In this document: one piece after another, positions 10,120-19,225 of the stretch
Layout of the letters: every line of letters starts with the position of its first letter
Position numbering within the stretch: position 1 is the first letter of the stretch
Source: Alphaproteobacteria bacterium
Lineage (GTDB): Bacteria > Pseudomonadota > Alphaproteobacteria > Rhizobiales > Aestuariivirgaceae
Reading direction: 5' to 3'
DNA length: 64,000 nt
Assembly (NCBI GenBank): GCA_028868695.1
Contig: JAGWTZ010000010.1
Location: 1-64,000, forward strand
Notes under the pieces: generated by a model
What the model was told of the DNA's origin: nothing
What the model saw: only the letters and a program-made list of their open reading frames with translations
Database searches by the model: none
Translations under genes and position numbers: made by a program

Positions 10120-11294
10120 CACCGGTTTACATCTGCCGCATGAAACGTACTGCGATCGGCCGCTATGGCGGCGCACTGGCCAATATGCGGCCGGACGACC
10201 TCGCCGCCCGCGTCATTGACGCGGTGTGCGGCGGGCAAGGCCTGCCCATTGATGAAGTGGTTTTGGGCTGCGCCAATCAAGCCGGCGAAGACAACCGCAA
10301 TGTGGCGCGCATGGCGGTGCTGCTTTCAAGCCTGCCGGAAACGGTGCCAGCGGTAACGCTCAACCGCCTTTGCGCCTCGGGCCTTGATGCCGTGATCCAT
10401 GGCGCGCGCAGCATCGCGGTGGGCGCCCAGGATTTGGTGATTGCCGGTGGCGTGGAAAGCATGAGCCGCGCGCCCTTTGTGATGCCCAAGGCCGGCGCGG
10501 CCTTCTCCCGCAACGCCGAGATCCATGACACCACGATTGGCTGGCGCTTCGTCAACGAGCAGATCGCCAAGCGCTGTGGCATCGAATCCATGCCGGAGAC
10601 GGCCGAAAACATTGCCGCGGAAAAAAACATCTCACGCGTGGATCAGGATGCCTTTGCCCTGCTCAGCCAGCAGCGCTATGACGCCGCCTGGCATGCGGCC
10701 GACATTGTGCCCGTCGCAGTAGGCGGCGCGAAGGGCCAGCCCGGAATGGTCAGCACCGATGAGCACCCGCGCTCCACCACGCTGGAAAAGCTGGCGGCCT
10801 TGCCAGCTCCTTTCCGGAAAGGGGGCACAGTGACAGCGGGCAATGCATCCGGCGTCAATGACGGAGCGGCGGCTTTGCTGCTGGCTTCTGACAAGGCAGT
10901 GAAACGCTTCAACCTCTCGCCACTGGCGCGCATCACCCACGCGGCCTCGGCTGGCGTTGCGCCGCGCCTGATGGGCCTGGGGCCCGTGGCTGCGCTGGAG
11001 CGCCTGCAGGCGCAAAACGGCCGCGAGGCGCGGGACTATGACGTGATTGAACTCAACGAAGCTTTCGCCGCGCAGGTTCTGGGCTGCACCCGTGCCTGGG
11101 GCCTGCCCGACGGTGCGGAAAACCTGAATGCAAAGGGCGGCGCCATCAGCATGGGCCACCCGTTGGGCATGTCTGGTGCGCGGATCGCCGGCACAGCCGC
11201 CCGCCGTCTGCATGAGTCTGGCGGCAAATCTGCGCTGGTGACACTCTGCGTTGGCGTGGGCCAAGGCGTCGCCATGTGCCTTGAACGGGCCTGA
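10116..11294 (+). CDS. Thiolase family protein (3-oxoadipyl-CoA thiolase-like acetyl-CoA acyltransferase)
   Basis: 392 aa; NRLCASGLDAV, GGVESMSRAP, NAKGGAISMGHPLGMSGAR, LCVGVGQG. Confidence 0.9.
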   Translation: MTPVYICRMKRTAIGRYGGALANMRPDDLAARVIDAVCGGQGLPIDEVVLGCANQAGEDNRNVARMAVLLSSLPETVPAVTLNRLCASGLDAVIHGARSIAVGAQDLVIAGGVESMSRAPFVMPKAGAAFSRNAEIHDTTIGWRFVNEQIAKRCGIESMPETAENIAAEKNISRVDQDAFALLSQQRYDAAWHAADIVPVAVGGAKGQPGMVSTDEHPRSTTLEKLAALPAPFRKGGTVTAGNASGVNDGAAALLLASDKAVKRFNLSPLARITHAASAGVAPRLMGLGPVAALERLQAQNGREARDYDVIELNEAFAAQVLGCTRAWGLPDGAENLNAKGGAISMGHPLGMSGARIAGTAARRLHESGGKSALVTLCVGVGQGVAMCLERA

Positions 11295-11386
11295 AGGCCA
11301 ACAAAGGCAGCTCTCATCCAAGCCTTTGCCTTTGGCGCTCAACTGCGCAAGACTTGCAGGCTCGGCAAATTAAAAGGGCGGGCCAC

Positions 11387-12184
11387 ATGGCATGCAAACA
11401 GAATATCGGCATCATCGGCGGCAATGGCTGGCTGGGCAGCGCGCTGGCGCAAGCCGCAGTTGCCGCCTCGGTGGTTGAACCAAATAAACTCATGCTGTCA
11501 TCCCGCTCGGGCAACAAGGGCGCGGCTGCCTCACTGGCCTGCCACTGGACGCGAGACAATGCCGAGCTGGCCGCTTTCTCGGATGTGGTGATCCTTTCAG
11601 TCAGGCCTGCCCAGTTCAAGGCCATGGCGGTTGATTTGAAAGACAAGCTTGTCATTTCAGTGATGGCGGGGGTGTCTTCTGCTGAAATCGCAACGCGAAC
11701 GCTGGCAACGCGCATTGTCCGCACCATGCCCAATGCCGCGGCCGCGATTGGCCGCTCCTTCACGCCCTGGTTTGCCAAGGCCGCCGTCACGGCCCAGGAT
11801 CGCACCTTGGTCCAAACCTTCTTTTCCGCAAGCGGTGAGGCGGCAGAACTCAGCGAAGAAGCGCATGTGGATTATTGCGCAGGCCTCACCGGCGCGGGCG
11901 CTGCCTTTCCCGCCCTGCTGGCCGAAGCCCTCAAATCTCACGCCGTGGCCCGTGGCCTGCCGCCGGAATTTGCCGTGCGCGCCGCCAAGGGCGTGGTGTG
12001 CGGCGCCAGCCAGCTTCTCGCCAGCCCAGATGCCAGCGCGGCGGCGATCGTGAAGGAAATGATTGACTATCGCGGCACTACCGCTGCGGCATTGGAAGCC
12101 ATGCTGGCGCGCGGTTTCGCCGAGGCCGTGGGGGCAGGGCTTGCGGCGGCGGAAGAAAGGGGTAAATCGGTCAGCTCAGGATGA
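11387..12184 (+). CDS. Pyrroline-5-carboxylate reductase family protein
   Basis: NIGIIGGNGWLGSALAQ Rossmann, RIVRTMPNAAAAIG, GLTGAGAAFPALLAEAL. Confidence 0.8.
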   Translation: MACKQNIGIIGGNGWLGSALAQAAVAASVVEPNKLMLSSRSGNKGAAASLACHWTRDNAELAAFSDVVILSVRPAQFKAMAVDLKDKLVISVMAGVSSAEIATRTLATRIVRTMPNAAAAIGRSFTPWFAKAAVTAQDRTLVQTFFSASGEAAELSEEAHVDYCAGLTGAGAAFPALLAEALKSHAVARGLPPEFAVRAAKGVVCGASQLLASPDASAAAIVKEMIDYRGTTAAALEAMLARGFAEAVGAGLAAAEERGKSVSSG

Positions 12185-12206
12185 AACCCAAAGCGGGAAC
12201 TTTCAG

Positions 12207-13226
12207 GTGGCCGTGAAAATTGCCAGGAAGCCAGCACCAGGCCAGGCGCCGCAGAAGCGGTTGCGCGTGGGTTTCCTGCTGGCCCGCAACTTCACGCTAA
12301 GTGCTTTCTCTCTATTCGTGGATACGCTGCGCCTCGCCAGCGATGAGCTTGATCGCTCCGGCCGGAAATATCTGGATTGGGAAGTGCTGAGCGATTCAAC
12401 GCAGCTGGTGAAATCAAGCTGTGGCGTGTTTGTGGCACCAACCGCGCGGCTGTCGGCCCGCGATGCCTTTGATTATCTCGTGGTTGTGGGCGGCCGGCTC
12501 AATGTTGAGGAGCCACTCAGCCACGCAGAGGTGCAATATATCCGGCAAACATCAGCCGCGGGCAAACCGGTGATCGGCCTGTGCACGGCCAGTTTCATTC
12601 TGGCCGATGCGGGCTTGATGGCCGGCAAGCCTGCTTGCGTCAGCTGGCTGCACCGCGCCGAATTCGAAGAGCGCCACCCCGGCATCAGCGTTGTCTCCGA
12701 CAAGCTCTTTGTCGAAGAGGGATTGATCACAACTTGCGCGGGCGGCACGGCGGCTGCCGATCTTGCGGGCCACATAGTGAAGAAACATTTGGGCACGGGA
12801 TCCGCCGCCAAGGCAATGCAGATCCTGCAGATTGAGCGGCAGAGAAGCGGCGCTGATTTTCAGGCGCGCGTTCCGCTCGGCAAGGCCCCGCCGAAGGACC
12901 AGCGCGTGCGCGAGGCGCTGGCGGTGATGGAACAACTGCTGGACCAGAAGTGGGATGTCGAATGGCTTGCGCTGCGGCTGGGCATCACGCGGCGGCATCT
13001 GGAGCGCCTGTTCAAGCAGGAATTTGGCACCGGCCCGCGCGGTGTTTTCACAAGGGTTCGCATGGAGCGCGGCCGGGTGATGCTGGTGAACACCGAGGAA
13101 GCCCTGGCCAGGATTGCCTTTGAATTGGGTTATGACAGCACGGCCCAGTTCAGCCGGCAATTCCGCGCCCACTTTGGCGCCTCTCCATTGGATGTGCGGG
13201 CCGAGGCGCGCGGGCGCGTGCAATAG
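12207..13226 (+). CDS. GlxA family transcriptional regulator (DJ-1/PfpI-like domain plus AraC HTH)
   Basis: LRVGFLLARNFTLSAFSLFVDTLRLASDE and C-terminal AraC HTH; GTG start assumed. Confidence 0.85.
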   Translation: MAVKIARKPAPGQAPQKRLRVGFLLARNFTLSAFSLFVDTLRLASDELDRSGRKYLDWEVLSDSTQLVKSSCGVFVAPTARLSARDAFDYLVVVGGRLNVEEPLSHAEVQYIRQTSAAGKPVIGLCTASFILADAGLMAGKPACVSWLHRAEFEERHPGISVVSDKLFVEEGLITTCAGGTAAADLAGHIVKKHLGTGSAAKAMQILQIERQRSGADFQARVPLGKAPPKDQRVREALAVMEQLLDQKWDVEWLALRLGITRRHLERLFKQEFGTGPRGVFTRVRMERGRVMLVNTEEALARIAFELGYDSTAQFSRQFRAHFGASPLDVRAEARGRVQ

Positions 13227-13321
13227 CCGCCCGTCACGGGCACTGCCGACTTTGCGCCAAATCAATGTCTATCGCCATCCTTTTCAGATAGACTGACCAT
13301 TCAACAGCATGGAGGATTTCC

Positions 13322-13600
13322 ATGACGACATTGAAGAAGCTGCGCGAGGAACTTGAGGCGCTGAAAGCCGAACTGCAGGCCCGGCTCGAAGCTTCGCCTG
13401 AAGCAAGCGCCGCAAAGGCCAAAGCTGGCGAGAAAGCCGAAGAGTTGAAAGATGCACTGGAAGGGCAGATGGCCGAACTCCACCGCCTGACAAAAGTCAT
13501 GCTGGAGGAAGCGGAGACAACTGTCGCCGATCATCCCATGGCAACGGTGGCCGGAGCGCTTGCGCTGGGCATTGTCATTGGCCGCATCACAGCACGCTGA
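13322..13600 (+). CDS. ElaB/YqjD/DUF883-like membrane-anchored protein
   Basis: 92 aa coiled coil, then VADHPMATVAGALALGIVIGRITAR anchor. Confidence 0.7.
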   Translation: MTTLKKLREELEALKAELQARLEASPEASAAKAKAGEKAEELKDALEGQMAELHRLTKVMLEEAETTVADHPMATVAGALALGIVIGRITAR

Positions 13601-13611
13601 GGGAGAGAACC

Positions 13612-14085
13612 ATGAACATCCCAAACATCGCCCGCACTGCGCGGATCTATGCCAGAAGCGAGGCCCTGGTGGCGAAAATCCAGGCGCGCGTCTATGCGCG
13701 CAAGGCCGCTTTTGCGGCGGTGGCGTTGCTGCTTGGTGCAATTGCGCTTGTGTTCCTGAACCTCGCCGCATTCGTCTATTTGCAGTCTATCTGGGGGCCA
13801 ATCTGGGCGCCACTGGTCATTGGCCTTGCCAATTTGGCCGCTGCTGCCTTGGCCGCGGTGATCGCCATTCTCACCCATCCGGGGCCAGACCTGGCGCTGG
13901 CGAGGGAACTGCGCGACAGTGCCGGCCGCGCGCTGGAAGAAGAATTCCACGCCTCCACCACCATGGGCACGCTCGCGGGCATGGTGGGCGGCAAGGCTGA
14001 TGCCGGCCTCAACAGCCTGTTGCTGCCGGTGATCATATCGATTGTCGGCGCCATCACCCGGCGCAAGGCGGCAGCAAAGAAATAA
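13612..14085 (+). CDS. YqjE/holin-superfamily-III-like membrane protein
   Basis: 157 aa, two hydrophobic helices, paired with the YqjD-like gene. Confidence 0.55.
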   Translation: MNIPNIARTARIYARSEALVAKIQARVYARKAAFAAVALLLGAIALVFLNLAAFVYLQSIWGPIWAPLVIGLANLAAAALAAVIAILTHPGPDLALARELRDSAGRALEEEFHASTTMGTLAGMVGGKADAGLNSLLLPVIISIVGAITRRKAAAKK

Positions 14086-14115
14086 CGGCCGCCGCTTGGC
14101 GGGGATAAGGTTGAT

Positions 14116-15213
14116 GTGATGCGTTGGTCAGTGACAATTGGTTATATTGGTGGAACCGCAATCCGCCTGCACATCACGTTCCTGCTTTTCCTGTTGTGGA
14201 TCGGCCTCAGCGGTTACCACTCTGATGGCCTGGCCTCGGCCCGCACCTCCGTGCTGTTCATGCTGCTGGTCTTCGCCTGTGTTGTAGCACACGAGTTTGG
14301 CCACATCCTCATGGCGCGGCGATTTGGCATTAAGACGCCGGATGTGACGCTGCTTCCCATCGGCGGCGTGGCCAATATGGAGCGCATCCCCGAGGAACCA
14401 TGGCAGGAGCTGCCGGTGGCGCTGGCCGGGCCAGCTGTGAACTTGGTGATTGCAACACTTCTGGCGCTTTTCGGACAATTGTCGCCAGCTGATTTCTCCA
14501 GCCTCGATTTGGCCAAGGCCGGTGTTTTCCACCAACTCGCCCTCGTCAATATTTCACTGCTGATTTTCAATTTGGTGCCGGCCTTTCCGATGGATGGTGG
14601 CCGTGTGCTGCGCGCCATTCTGGCCATGAACCTGGGCAGCAAGCGGGCCAATCCAATTGCCATGCATATTGGCCAGGCTTTCGCGTTTTTGTTCGTGGCA
14701 CTTGGATTTGTCTTCAATCCGATGCTGGTGTTGATCGGCATTTTCATCTTTGTTTCCGGCACGGCTGAATTGCAGGCGGGGCAGTCGCGCCTTGCCTTGG
14801 ATGGCTTGCGCGTATCAGACTGCATGGAAAATCAGGTGCGCAGCCTTCAAGCCACGCAAACGCTTTCTGATGTGGCCGACCTGCTCCTGCACAGTTCGCA
14901 GCACAGCTATCCTGTATTGGATGAGAGCGGCAGGCCCATTGGTATCATTGACCGCACCAGCCTGCCCGAAATCCTGAAAAGCGCCGATGCCACAACGCCT
15001 GTTTCGGCGATCATGCGCCCGCCGCGGATCTTGCCTGCCGCAACCCCCCTTGAAAGCGCGGTGAAGGACATGGACAAGCTGCGCGCGGAATCCGAAATCG
15101 TGGTCGATGGCCAGGGCCGGCTGGTGGGCATGCTGACGCTGCACAGCATCGCCGAAATGGTGCTGATCCGGACATTGAAGCCGCAATGGCCGGTGCGGGG
15201 CCGCAATGCCTGA
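14116..15213 (+). CDS. Site-2 protease family (M50) metalloprotease with CBS domains
   Basis: VVAHEFGHILMARRFG (HExxH), FPMDGGRVLRAIL, C-terminal CBS pair. Confidence 0.88.
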   Translation: MMRWSVTIGYIGGTAIRLHITFLLFLLWIGLSGYHSDGLASARTSVLFMLLVFACVVAHEFGHILMARRFGIKTPDVTLLPIGGVANMERIPEEPWQELPVALAGPAVNLVIATLLALFGQLSPADFSSLDLAKAGVFHQLALVNISLLIFNLVPAFPMDGGRVLRAILAMNLGSKRANPIAMHIGQAFAFLFVALGFVFNPMLVLIGIFIFVSGTAELQAGQSRLALDGLRVSDCMENQVRSLQATQTLSDVADLLLHSSQHSYPVLDESGRPIGIIDRTSLPEILKSADATTPVSAIMRPPRILPAATPLESAVKDMDKLRAESEIVVDGQGRLVGMLTLHSIAEMVLIRTLKPQWPVRGRNA

Positions 15214-16198
15214 GATGCGCGCCATGGTTCTGCGCCAGCCGCGCGCGGGGCTATCGCTTGAACGTGTTGAAAGGCCCGTGCCAGGGCCGGGGCAACTTCT
15301 CATCAAGGTTGAAGCCTGTGGCGTTTGCCGCACTGATTTGCACATTCTGGATGGTGAGTTGCAGCAGCCCAAGCTGCCGCTCATTCCCGGCCATGAGATT
15401 GTGGGGCGCGTGGCAGGTGCGGGGCCAGGCGTTGAGGGCCATGCGCTGGGGTTGCGCGTTGGCGTGCCCTGGCTGGCTTCAACCTGCGGAACCTGCCAAT
15501 TCTGCCGCGCCGGGCAGGAAAATCTTTGCGATGCAGCGGCGTTCACGGGCTACACCGTTGACGGCGGCTATGCGGAATATTGCGTGGCTGACGCACATTT
15601 CTGTTTTCCGCTGCCGGAAGAGCCGGAAGCGGCTTCGCTCGCTCCATTGCTTTGCGCCGGGCTGATTGGCTACCGCTCATTGCGCCTTGCAGGCCAAGGG
15701 CGCCGCCTTGGAATCTATGGCTTTGGCGCGGCCGCACATCTCATTGCCCAAGTTGCCAAGGCCCGGGGCCGCGAAGTGTTCGCCTTCACGCGGCCCGGCG
15801 ATGCCGCGGCCCAGAAAATGGCGATGGACCTTGGCTGTGTGTGGTCTTCCGGCTCGGATGAGCCGCCGCCCCGGGAACTCGATTCTGCGATCATCTTTGC
15901 GCCGCTGGGAGAGTTGGTTCCCGCAGCGCTCAAGGCCACGCGCAAGGGAGGATGTGTGGTATGCGGCGGCATTCACATGAGCAAGATTCCCGCCATTGAC
16001 TACAGCCTCTTGTGGGGCGAGCGCGTGCTGCGTTCAGTGGCCAACCTCACACGCCAAGATGCAACGGAGTTTCTGCAACTGGCCAAGGACATTCCCGTGC
16101 GCGCACAGACCACGCGCTTTGCCTTGCAGGAAGCCAATGAAGCCATTGCACTGTTGCGGCAAGGAAAGATCTCGGGCGCTGCTGTCCTTGTTCCCTGA
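15206..16198 (+). CDS. Zinc-dependent alcohol dehydrogenase family protein
   Basis: 330 aa; VEACGVCRTDLHILDGEL, PGHEIVG, structural Zn cysteines CGTCQFCRAGQENLC. Confidence 0.88.
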   Translation: MPEMRAMVLRQPRAGLSLERVERPVPGPGQLLIKVEACGVCRTDLHILDGELQQPKLPLIPGHEIVGRVAGAGPGVEGHALGLRVGVPWLASTCGTCQFCRAGQENLCDAAAFTGYTVDGGYAEYCVADAHFCFPLPEEPEAASLAPLLCAGLIGYRSLRLAGQGRRLGIYGFGAAAHLIAQVAKARGREVFAFTRPGDAAAQKMAMDLGCVWSSGSDEPPPRELDSAIIFAPLGELVPAALKATRKGGCVVCGGIHMSKIPAIDYSLLWGERVLRSVANLTRQDATEFLQLAKDIPVRAQTTRFALQEANEAIALLRQGKISGAAVLVP

Positions 16199-16213
16199 AG
16201 GGCAAGGTGCGGC

Positions 16214-16432
16214 TCAATCCTTGCGTTGAATCGGAACCCACATCTCGCCCGCCTTTTCATAGCTGCGTTTGACGGCAGACCAGGCGATGCGGTTGGCGAT
16301 CTCCTCCTGGCGCGGGTCGTTCTCATGCTGCTCGAAAGCATTGTTGAACGCAGCCCGGAAAATTTCCTGTGCATGTTCCGGCAAGTGCTTGCGCACTGGC
16401 AACGGCAGATCGCGGTTTGTGGCATAGGGCAT
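16214..16432 (-). CDS. ChaB family protein
   Basis: 72 aa; LPVRKHLPEHAQEIFRAAFNNAFEQH...RIAWSAVKRSYEK. Confidence 0.8.
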   Translation of the reverse strand: MPYATNRDLPLPVRKHLPEHAQEIFRAAFNNAFEQHENDPRQEEIANRIAWSAVKRSYEKAGEMWVPIQRKD

Positions 16433-16465
16433 GAAGTGCTCCTTCCCCCGCTGCCGCGCGGCGGC

Positions 16466-17260
16466 TCAATAATCCGCCAGGCACTCCGCAAACAGCTGCG
16501 CAATGGCTGCGGCATCTTTCTCCTTCACCATGTGGGCAAGGCTGGGCAGGCGGTTGTGGATGAGCTGGCCAACGATGGCGAGGAATTCGCTGTCAGTGAT
16601 CTCGGTGTTGGGCTTGCCTGCCTGCGCCAGCAGCAGCGCGAGGCATGCAGATGAAAACACCGCGATGTTGAGGTCCACTGATTTCAGGAATTCAAGCCCT
16701 GGCTTCAAGGCGCCGCAGCGGGCGATGGGCCGCGCGGCGGCAAGCGCCAGCAGCAGCTGCGCCAGCATCTCTGGAATGGGCTCCTTGAAATCCTGCGCCT
16801 TGGGCGCGAAATTCCGGCGCACCGCTTCAATGCGGTGTTCGAGAACCAGATGCGGCCTCTCCACCCATTGCTCCAGCGCGAGGCGCGCCGCACGGAAGAA
16901 ATACAGCGTGAATTCCGAACTCAGCGTGGCGTGCGTGTTGGTCAAGGCGCCTGCCAGCCTCTCGCGCATGGCAAGGTCAAAGGGCGAAGGAAGGCTGCGC
17001 CAGCGTGGGCTGAAGGCCTGCAGCGAAAGGTCCGCGGCGCGCGACATGCCGCCATCAACGGTGCGGGCCATGGCCGCCACGGCGCGCGAAAGGGCGGTGG
17101 GGCTGCTGTCGGGCGCGGTTTCCCCGCCATCGGCCCGCGTCATGTCGCGCGCGTAGAACTGCGCGGTGCGCAAGCCGTCTCTCAGGCCAGCGGCCATGCA
17201 GGCGGCGTGGGTGGCAATTTGGCTCATCGGTTTCGTCTCGAAATTCATATGGCTAGTCAA
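16466..17260 (-). CDS. Hypothetical protein
   Basis: 264-aa ORF, no family recognised; no competing plausible frame. Confidence 0.6.
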   Translation of the reverse strand: MTSHMNFETKPMSQIATHAACMAAGLRDGLRTAQFYARDMTRADGGETAPDSSPTALSRAVAAMARTVDGGMSRAADLSLQAFSPRWRSLPSPFDLAMRERLAGALTNTHATLSSEFTLYFFRAARLALEQWVERPHLVLEHRIEAVRRNFAPKAQDFKEPIPEMLAQLLLALAAARPIARCGALKPGLEFLKSVDLNIAVFSSACLALLLAQAGKPNTEITDSEFLAIVGQLIHNRLPSLAHMVKEKDAAAIAQLFAECLADY

Positions 17261-17299
17261 TTCCCAACTGTGTTAAAATTCAAGCAAGGAGTTTTCCCA

Positions 17300-17914
17300 A
17301 TGTTGACGTCCCTTGCGCAGGAGATGACGGGCATCAGCGATTTGTCGCATGAGGCGCGCCGCTTCCGCGTGGTTTTGGAAAGCTTCAACCGCAATGTTGA
17401 GTTGCTTTTTGGCCACAGCGCCATCAGCCCGCATGTGAATTCGGTGGCCCTTGCCGAGGCATTTTCCAATTGGAAATCGGCTTTCGAGGCGTCCCGACAG
17501 CTTGCGGCCTTCAACCGCGCGGACTTTGTCTTTTGTGCCGCCGGCCTGATGTTGAAGGAATTGTTCAAGGCCCACCCGCTGGCTGATTTGCACGGCGCAA
17601 CGCTGGAGGACATCCCCGCCGCGGCGGCGGATTGGCCAGAAGGCTATGCCTATGTCAATTTTTGCGCATCGATGGCCGAGGCCGTTCTCTCCGGCATGGG
17701 TGTTGAGCCGAAACTGCGCCAGGAACTGCTCGACAATCCGGAATTCTGGCAGTCTTTCCGTGAGAACGTGAAGGATAACGTGTCGACGGCGCCGGGCTTT
17801 CTTGATTTGCTTTTTGGCAATGAACCCAATTGGAACGGCCCGGATGTGCCCACCTTCCGGCCCGGCCTGCTTGCGGCCCTTGGCGGCCCGCAGCCCGCAA
17901 AAGCCATTGGCTGA
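17300..17914 (+). CDS. Hypothetical protein
   Basis: Start trimmed to MLTSLAQEMTGISDL, preceded by AAGGAG; no family recognised. Confidence 0.6.
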   Translation: MLTSLAQEMTGISDLSHEARRFRVVLESFNRNVELLFGHSAISPHVNSVALAEAFSNWKSAFEASRQLAAFNRADFVFCAAGLMLKELFKAHPLADLHGATLEDIPAAAADWPEGYAYVNFCASMAEAVLSGMGVEPKLRQELLDNPEFWQSFRENVKDNVSTAPGFLDLLFGNEPNWNGPDVPTFRPGLLAALGGPQPAKAIG

Positions 17915-17972
17915 AAATTCAACGCCACCAAACCGGGAGTTCATGCAAGGCTGTTCCGCTCTGGCGCCTGGT

Positions 17973-18968
17973 TCAATCCCGCTTGCCGCCGCGCCGTTCC
18001 AGCAATGCAGTGGCCGTCGCTTCGCTGGTGATCAGCACATTGGCCTTGACGAGCTTTAGGCCGCCCAGCAGCGCATCCACTTTTTCGAGCCCCCCCGAAA
18101 TCAGGACGCGACGCGGAACTGAAATCAGCCGCTCGATCGGCATCGACATCACGCGGTCGTTGATGGGGTGCTTCACCAGCCGGCCTTCAAGGTCAAAGAA
18201 ATTGTTGAGCATGTCGCCCACCGCTCCCTTTTCCTGCAGCGACCGGCGTTCCGCGTCACTCATGAAATTCATCCGGAAAGCGGTGGACTGCGCCGACATG
18301 TTGCCCACAGAGAGCAGCGCCATGTCCATTTTGGCGCTCTTTTCGAGAACCTCGTTCAGGCCGCACTTGTCGATCAAGGCCTGCCGGGTCTTGGGAGAAT
18401 CAACCAGCGCCGGCGCGGCCAGCAGATAGCAGTCAGCGCCAATCAGCGAAGAAAACTGCCAGGCAAATTCGGCCGGGTTGAACTGGCGCGCCTGGACGAT
18501 GCCGCCGAGAAGCGAAATCACCTCAACCCGCTCCAGCTGCCGCGGCGCCAGCGTCTGGAGAGACTCATAAAGCGTTGCGCCCCAGCCCACGCCAATGCAG
18601 GCGCCGTCCTTCAACTGGTCGGTGACATACATGCCAGCCGCAGCGCCAATGGCCTTGGTGATGGCCGCAGGCGAAGACGGCTCCGGCACCACCACACATT
18701 CATCAAGGCCAAAGGCCTCCTTGAGCGCTTTTTCAAGTTCAAGGCATTCAGCAACATGCCCGGTGATCCAGATGCGCACCTCATGCTGCTTGATCGCCTC
18801 ATTGATGTTGCGGATGACGGTGACACGGCCAATGCCCAATACATCGGCAATCTCGCCCTGCGTCAGGCCTTCGACATAATACATCCAGGCGATCCGCATG
18901 CGGTTGCGGGCGATGCGGCCCGAGGTGGCGTTCAGAACTTCGGCCTTTTTCTTCTTGCTGGGCGGCAT
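17973..18968 (-). CDS. SorC/DeoR-type sugar-binding transcriptional regulator
   Basis: 331 aa; HTH MYYVEGLTQGEIADVLGIGRVTVIRNINEA; C-terminal sugar-binding domain (IGVGWGATLYESLQTL). Confidence 0.88.
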   Translation of the reverse strand: MPPSKKKKAEVLNATSGRIARNRMRIAWMYYVEGLTQGEIADVLGIGRVTVIRNINEAIKQHEVRIWITGHVAECLELEKALKEAFGLDECVVVPEPSSPAAITKAIGAAAGMYVTDQLKDGACIGVGWGATLYESLQTLAPRQLERVEVISLLGGIVQARQFNPAEFAWQFSSLIGADCYLLAAPALVDSPKTRQALIDKCGLNEVLEKSAKMDMALLSVGNMSAQSTAFRMNFMSDAERRSLQEKGAVGDMLNNFFDLEGRLVKHPINDRVMSMPIERLISVPRRVLISGGLEKVDALLGGLKLVKANVLITSEATATALLERRGGKRD

Positions 18969-19044
18969 GTGCCGACGATTAGTTTAAATGTGGAAACAAG
19001 GCAATATTGTCCAGATGGCAAAAAATCGCTTCGCAGGCCTCAAT

Positions 19045-19078
19045 GATACATTTGCGCATCGGCAACATATAATGTATA
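19045..19078. promoter_or_regulatory. Candidate SorC operator site 1
   Basis: GATACAT-N20-ATGTATA. Confidence 0.55.
19068..19073 (+). promoter_or_regulatory. Candidate -10 element (TATAAT) for the sRNA
   Basis: Perfect TATAAT in the intergenic region; -35 not convincing. Confidence 0.45.
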
Positions 19079-19079
19079 G

Positions 19080-19224
19080 AAATGATGGGTCGCTGCCGTG
19101 ACCCCCTGGCATCCTTCCCGAGAGGGAGGGCATGTGCATTGGCGGCGATCCATGTTGTTTCCCGTGGCCGCAAGGTCACAAACTTGCGTCTGTCACTCCG
19201 CCGGGTTCGCCCGGCGGTTTTTTT
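19080..19224 (+). ncRNA. Candidate intergenic small RNA with four hairpins
   Basis: TATAAT just upstream; hairpins GGGTC-gctgccgt-GACCC (19087-19104), CCTTCCC-GAGA-GGGAGGG (19113-19130), GTGGCC-GCAA-GGTCAC (19164-19179), CCGCCGGG-TTCG-CCCGGCGG plus T7 (19198-19224); no plausible ORF. Confidence 0.6.
19198..19224 (+). terminator. Intrinsic terminator with UUCG loop
   Basis: 8-bp perfect GC stem CCGCCGGG/CCCGGCGG, TTCG loop, seven Ts. Confidence 0.85.
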
Positions 19225-19225
19225 G

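Noticed and set aside
13612-14085. Holin-like membrane protein as evidence of a prophage
   Set aside because: No other phage gene nearby; pairing with a YqjD-like gene points to a cellular envelope/stress role.
19198-19224. Hairpin as the terminator of the minus-strand HAD gene
   Set aside because: The T-tract follows the stem only on the plus strand; on the minus strand the A-tract precedes the hairpin, so it terminates plus-strand transcription.
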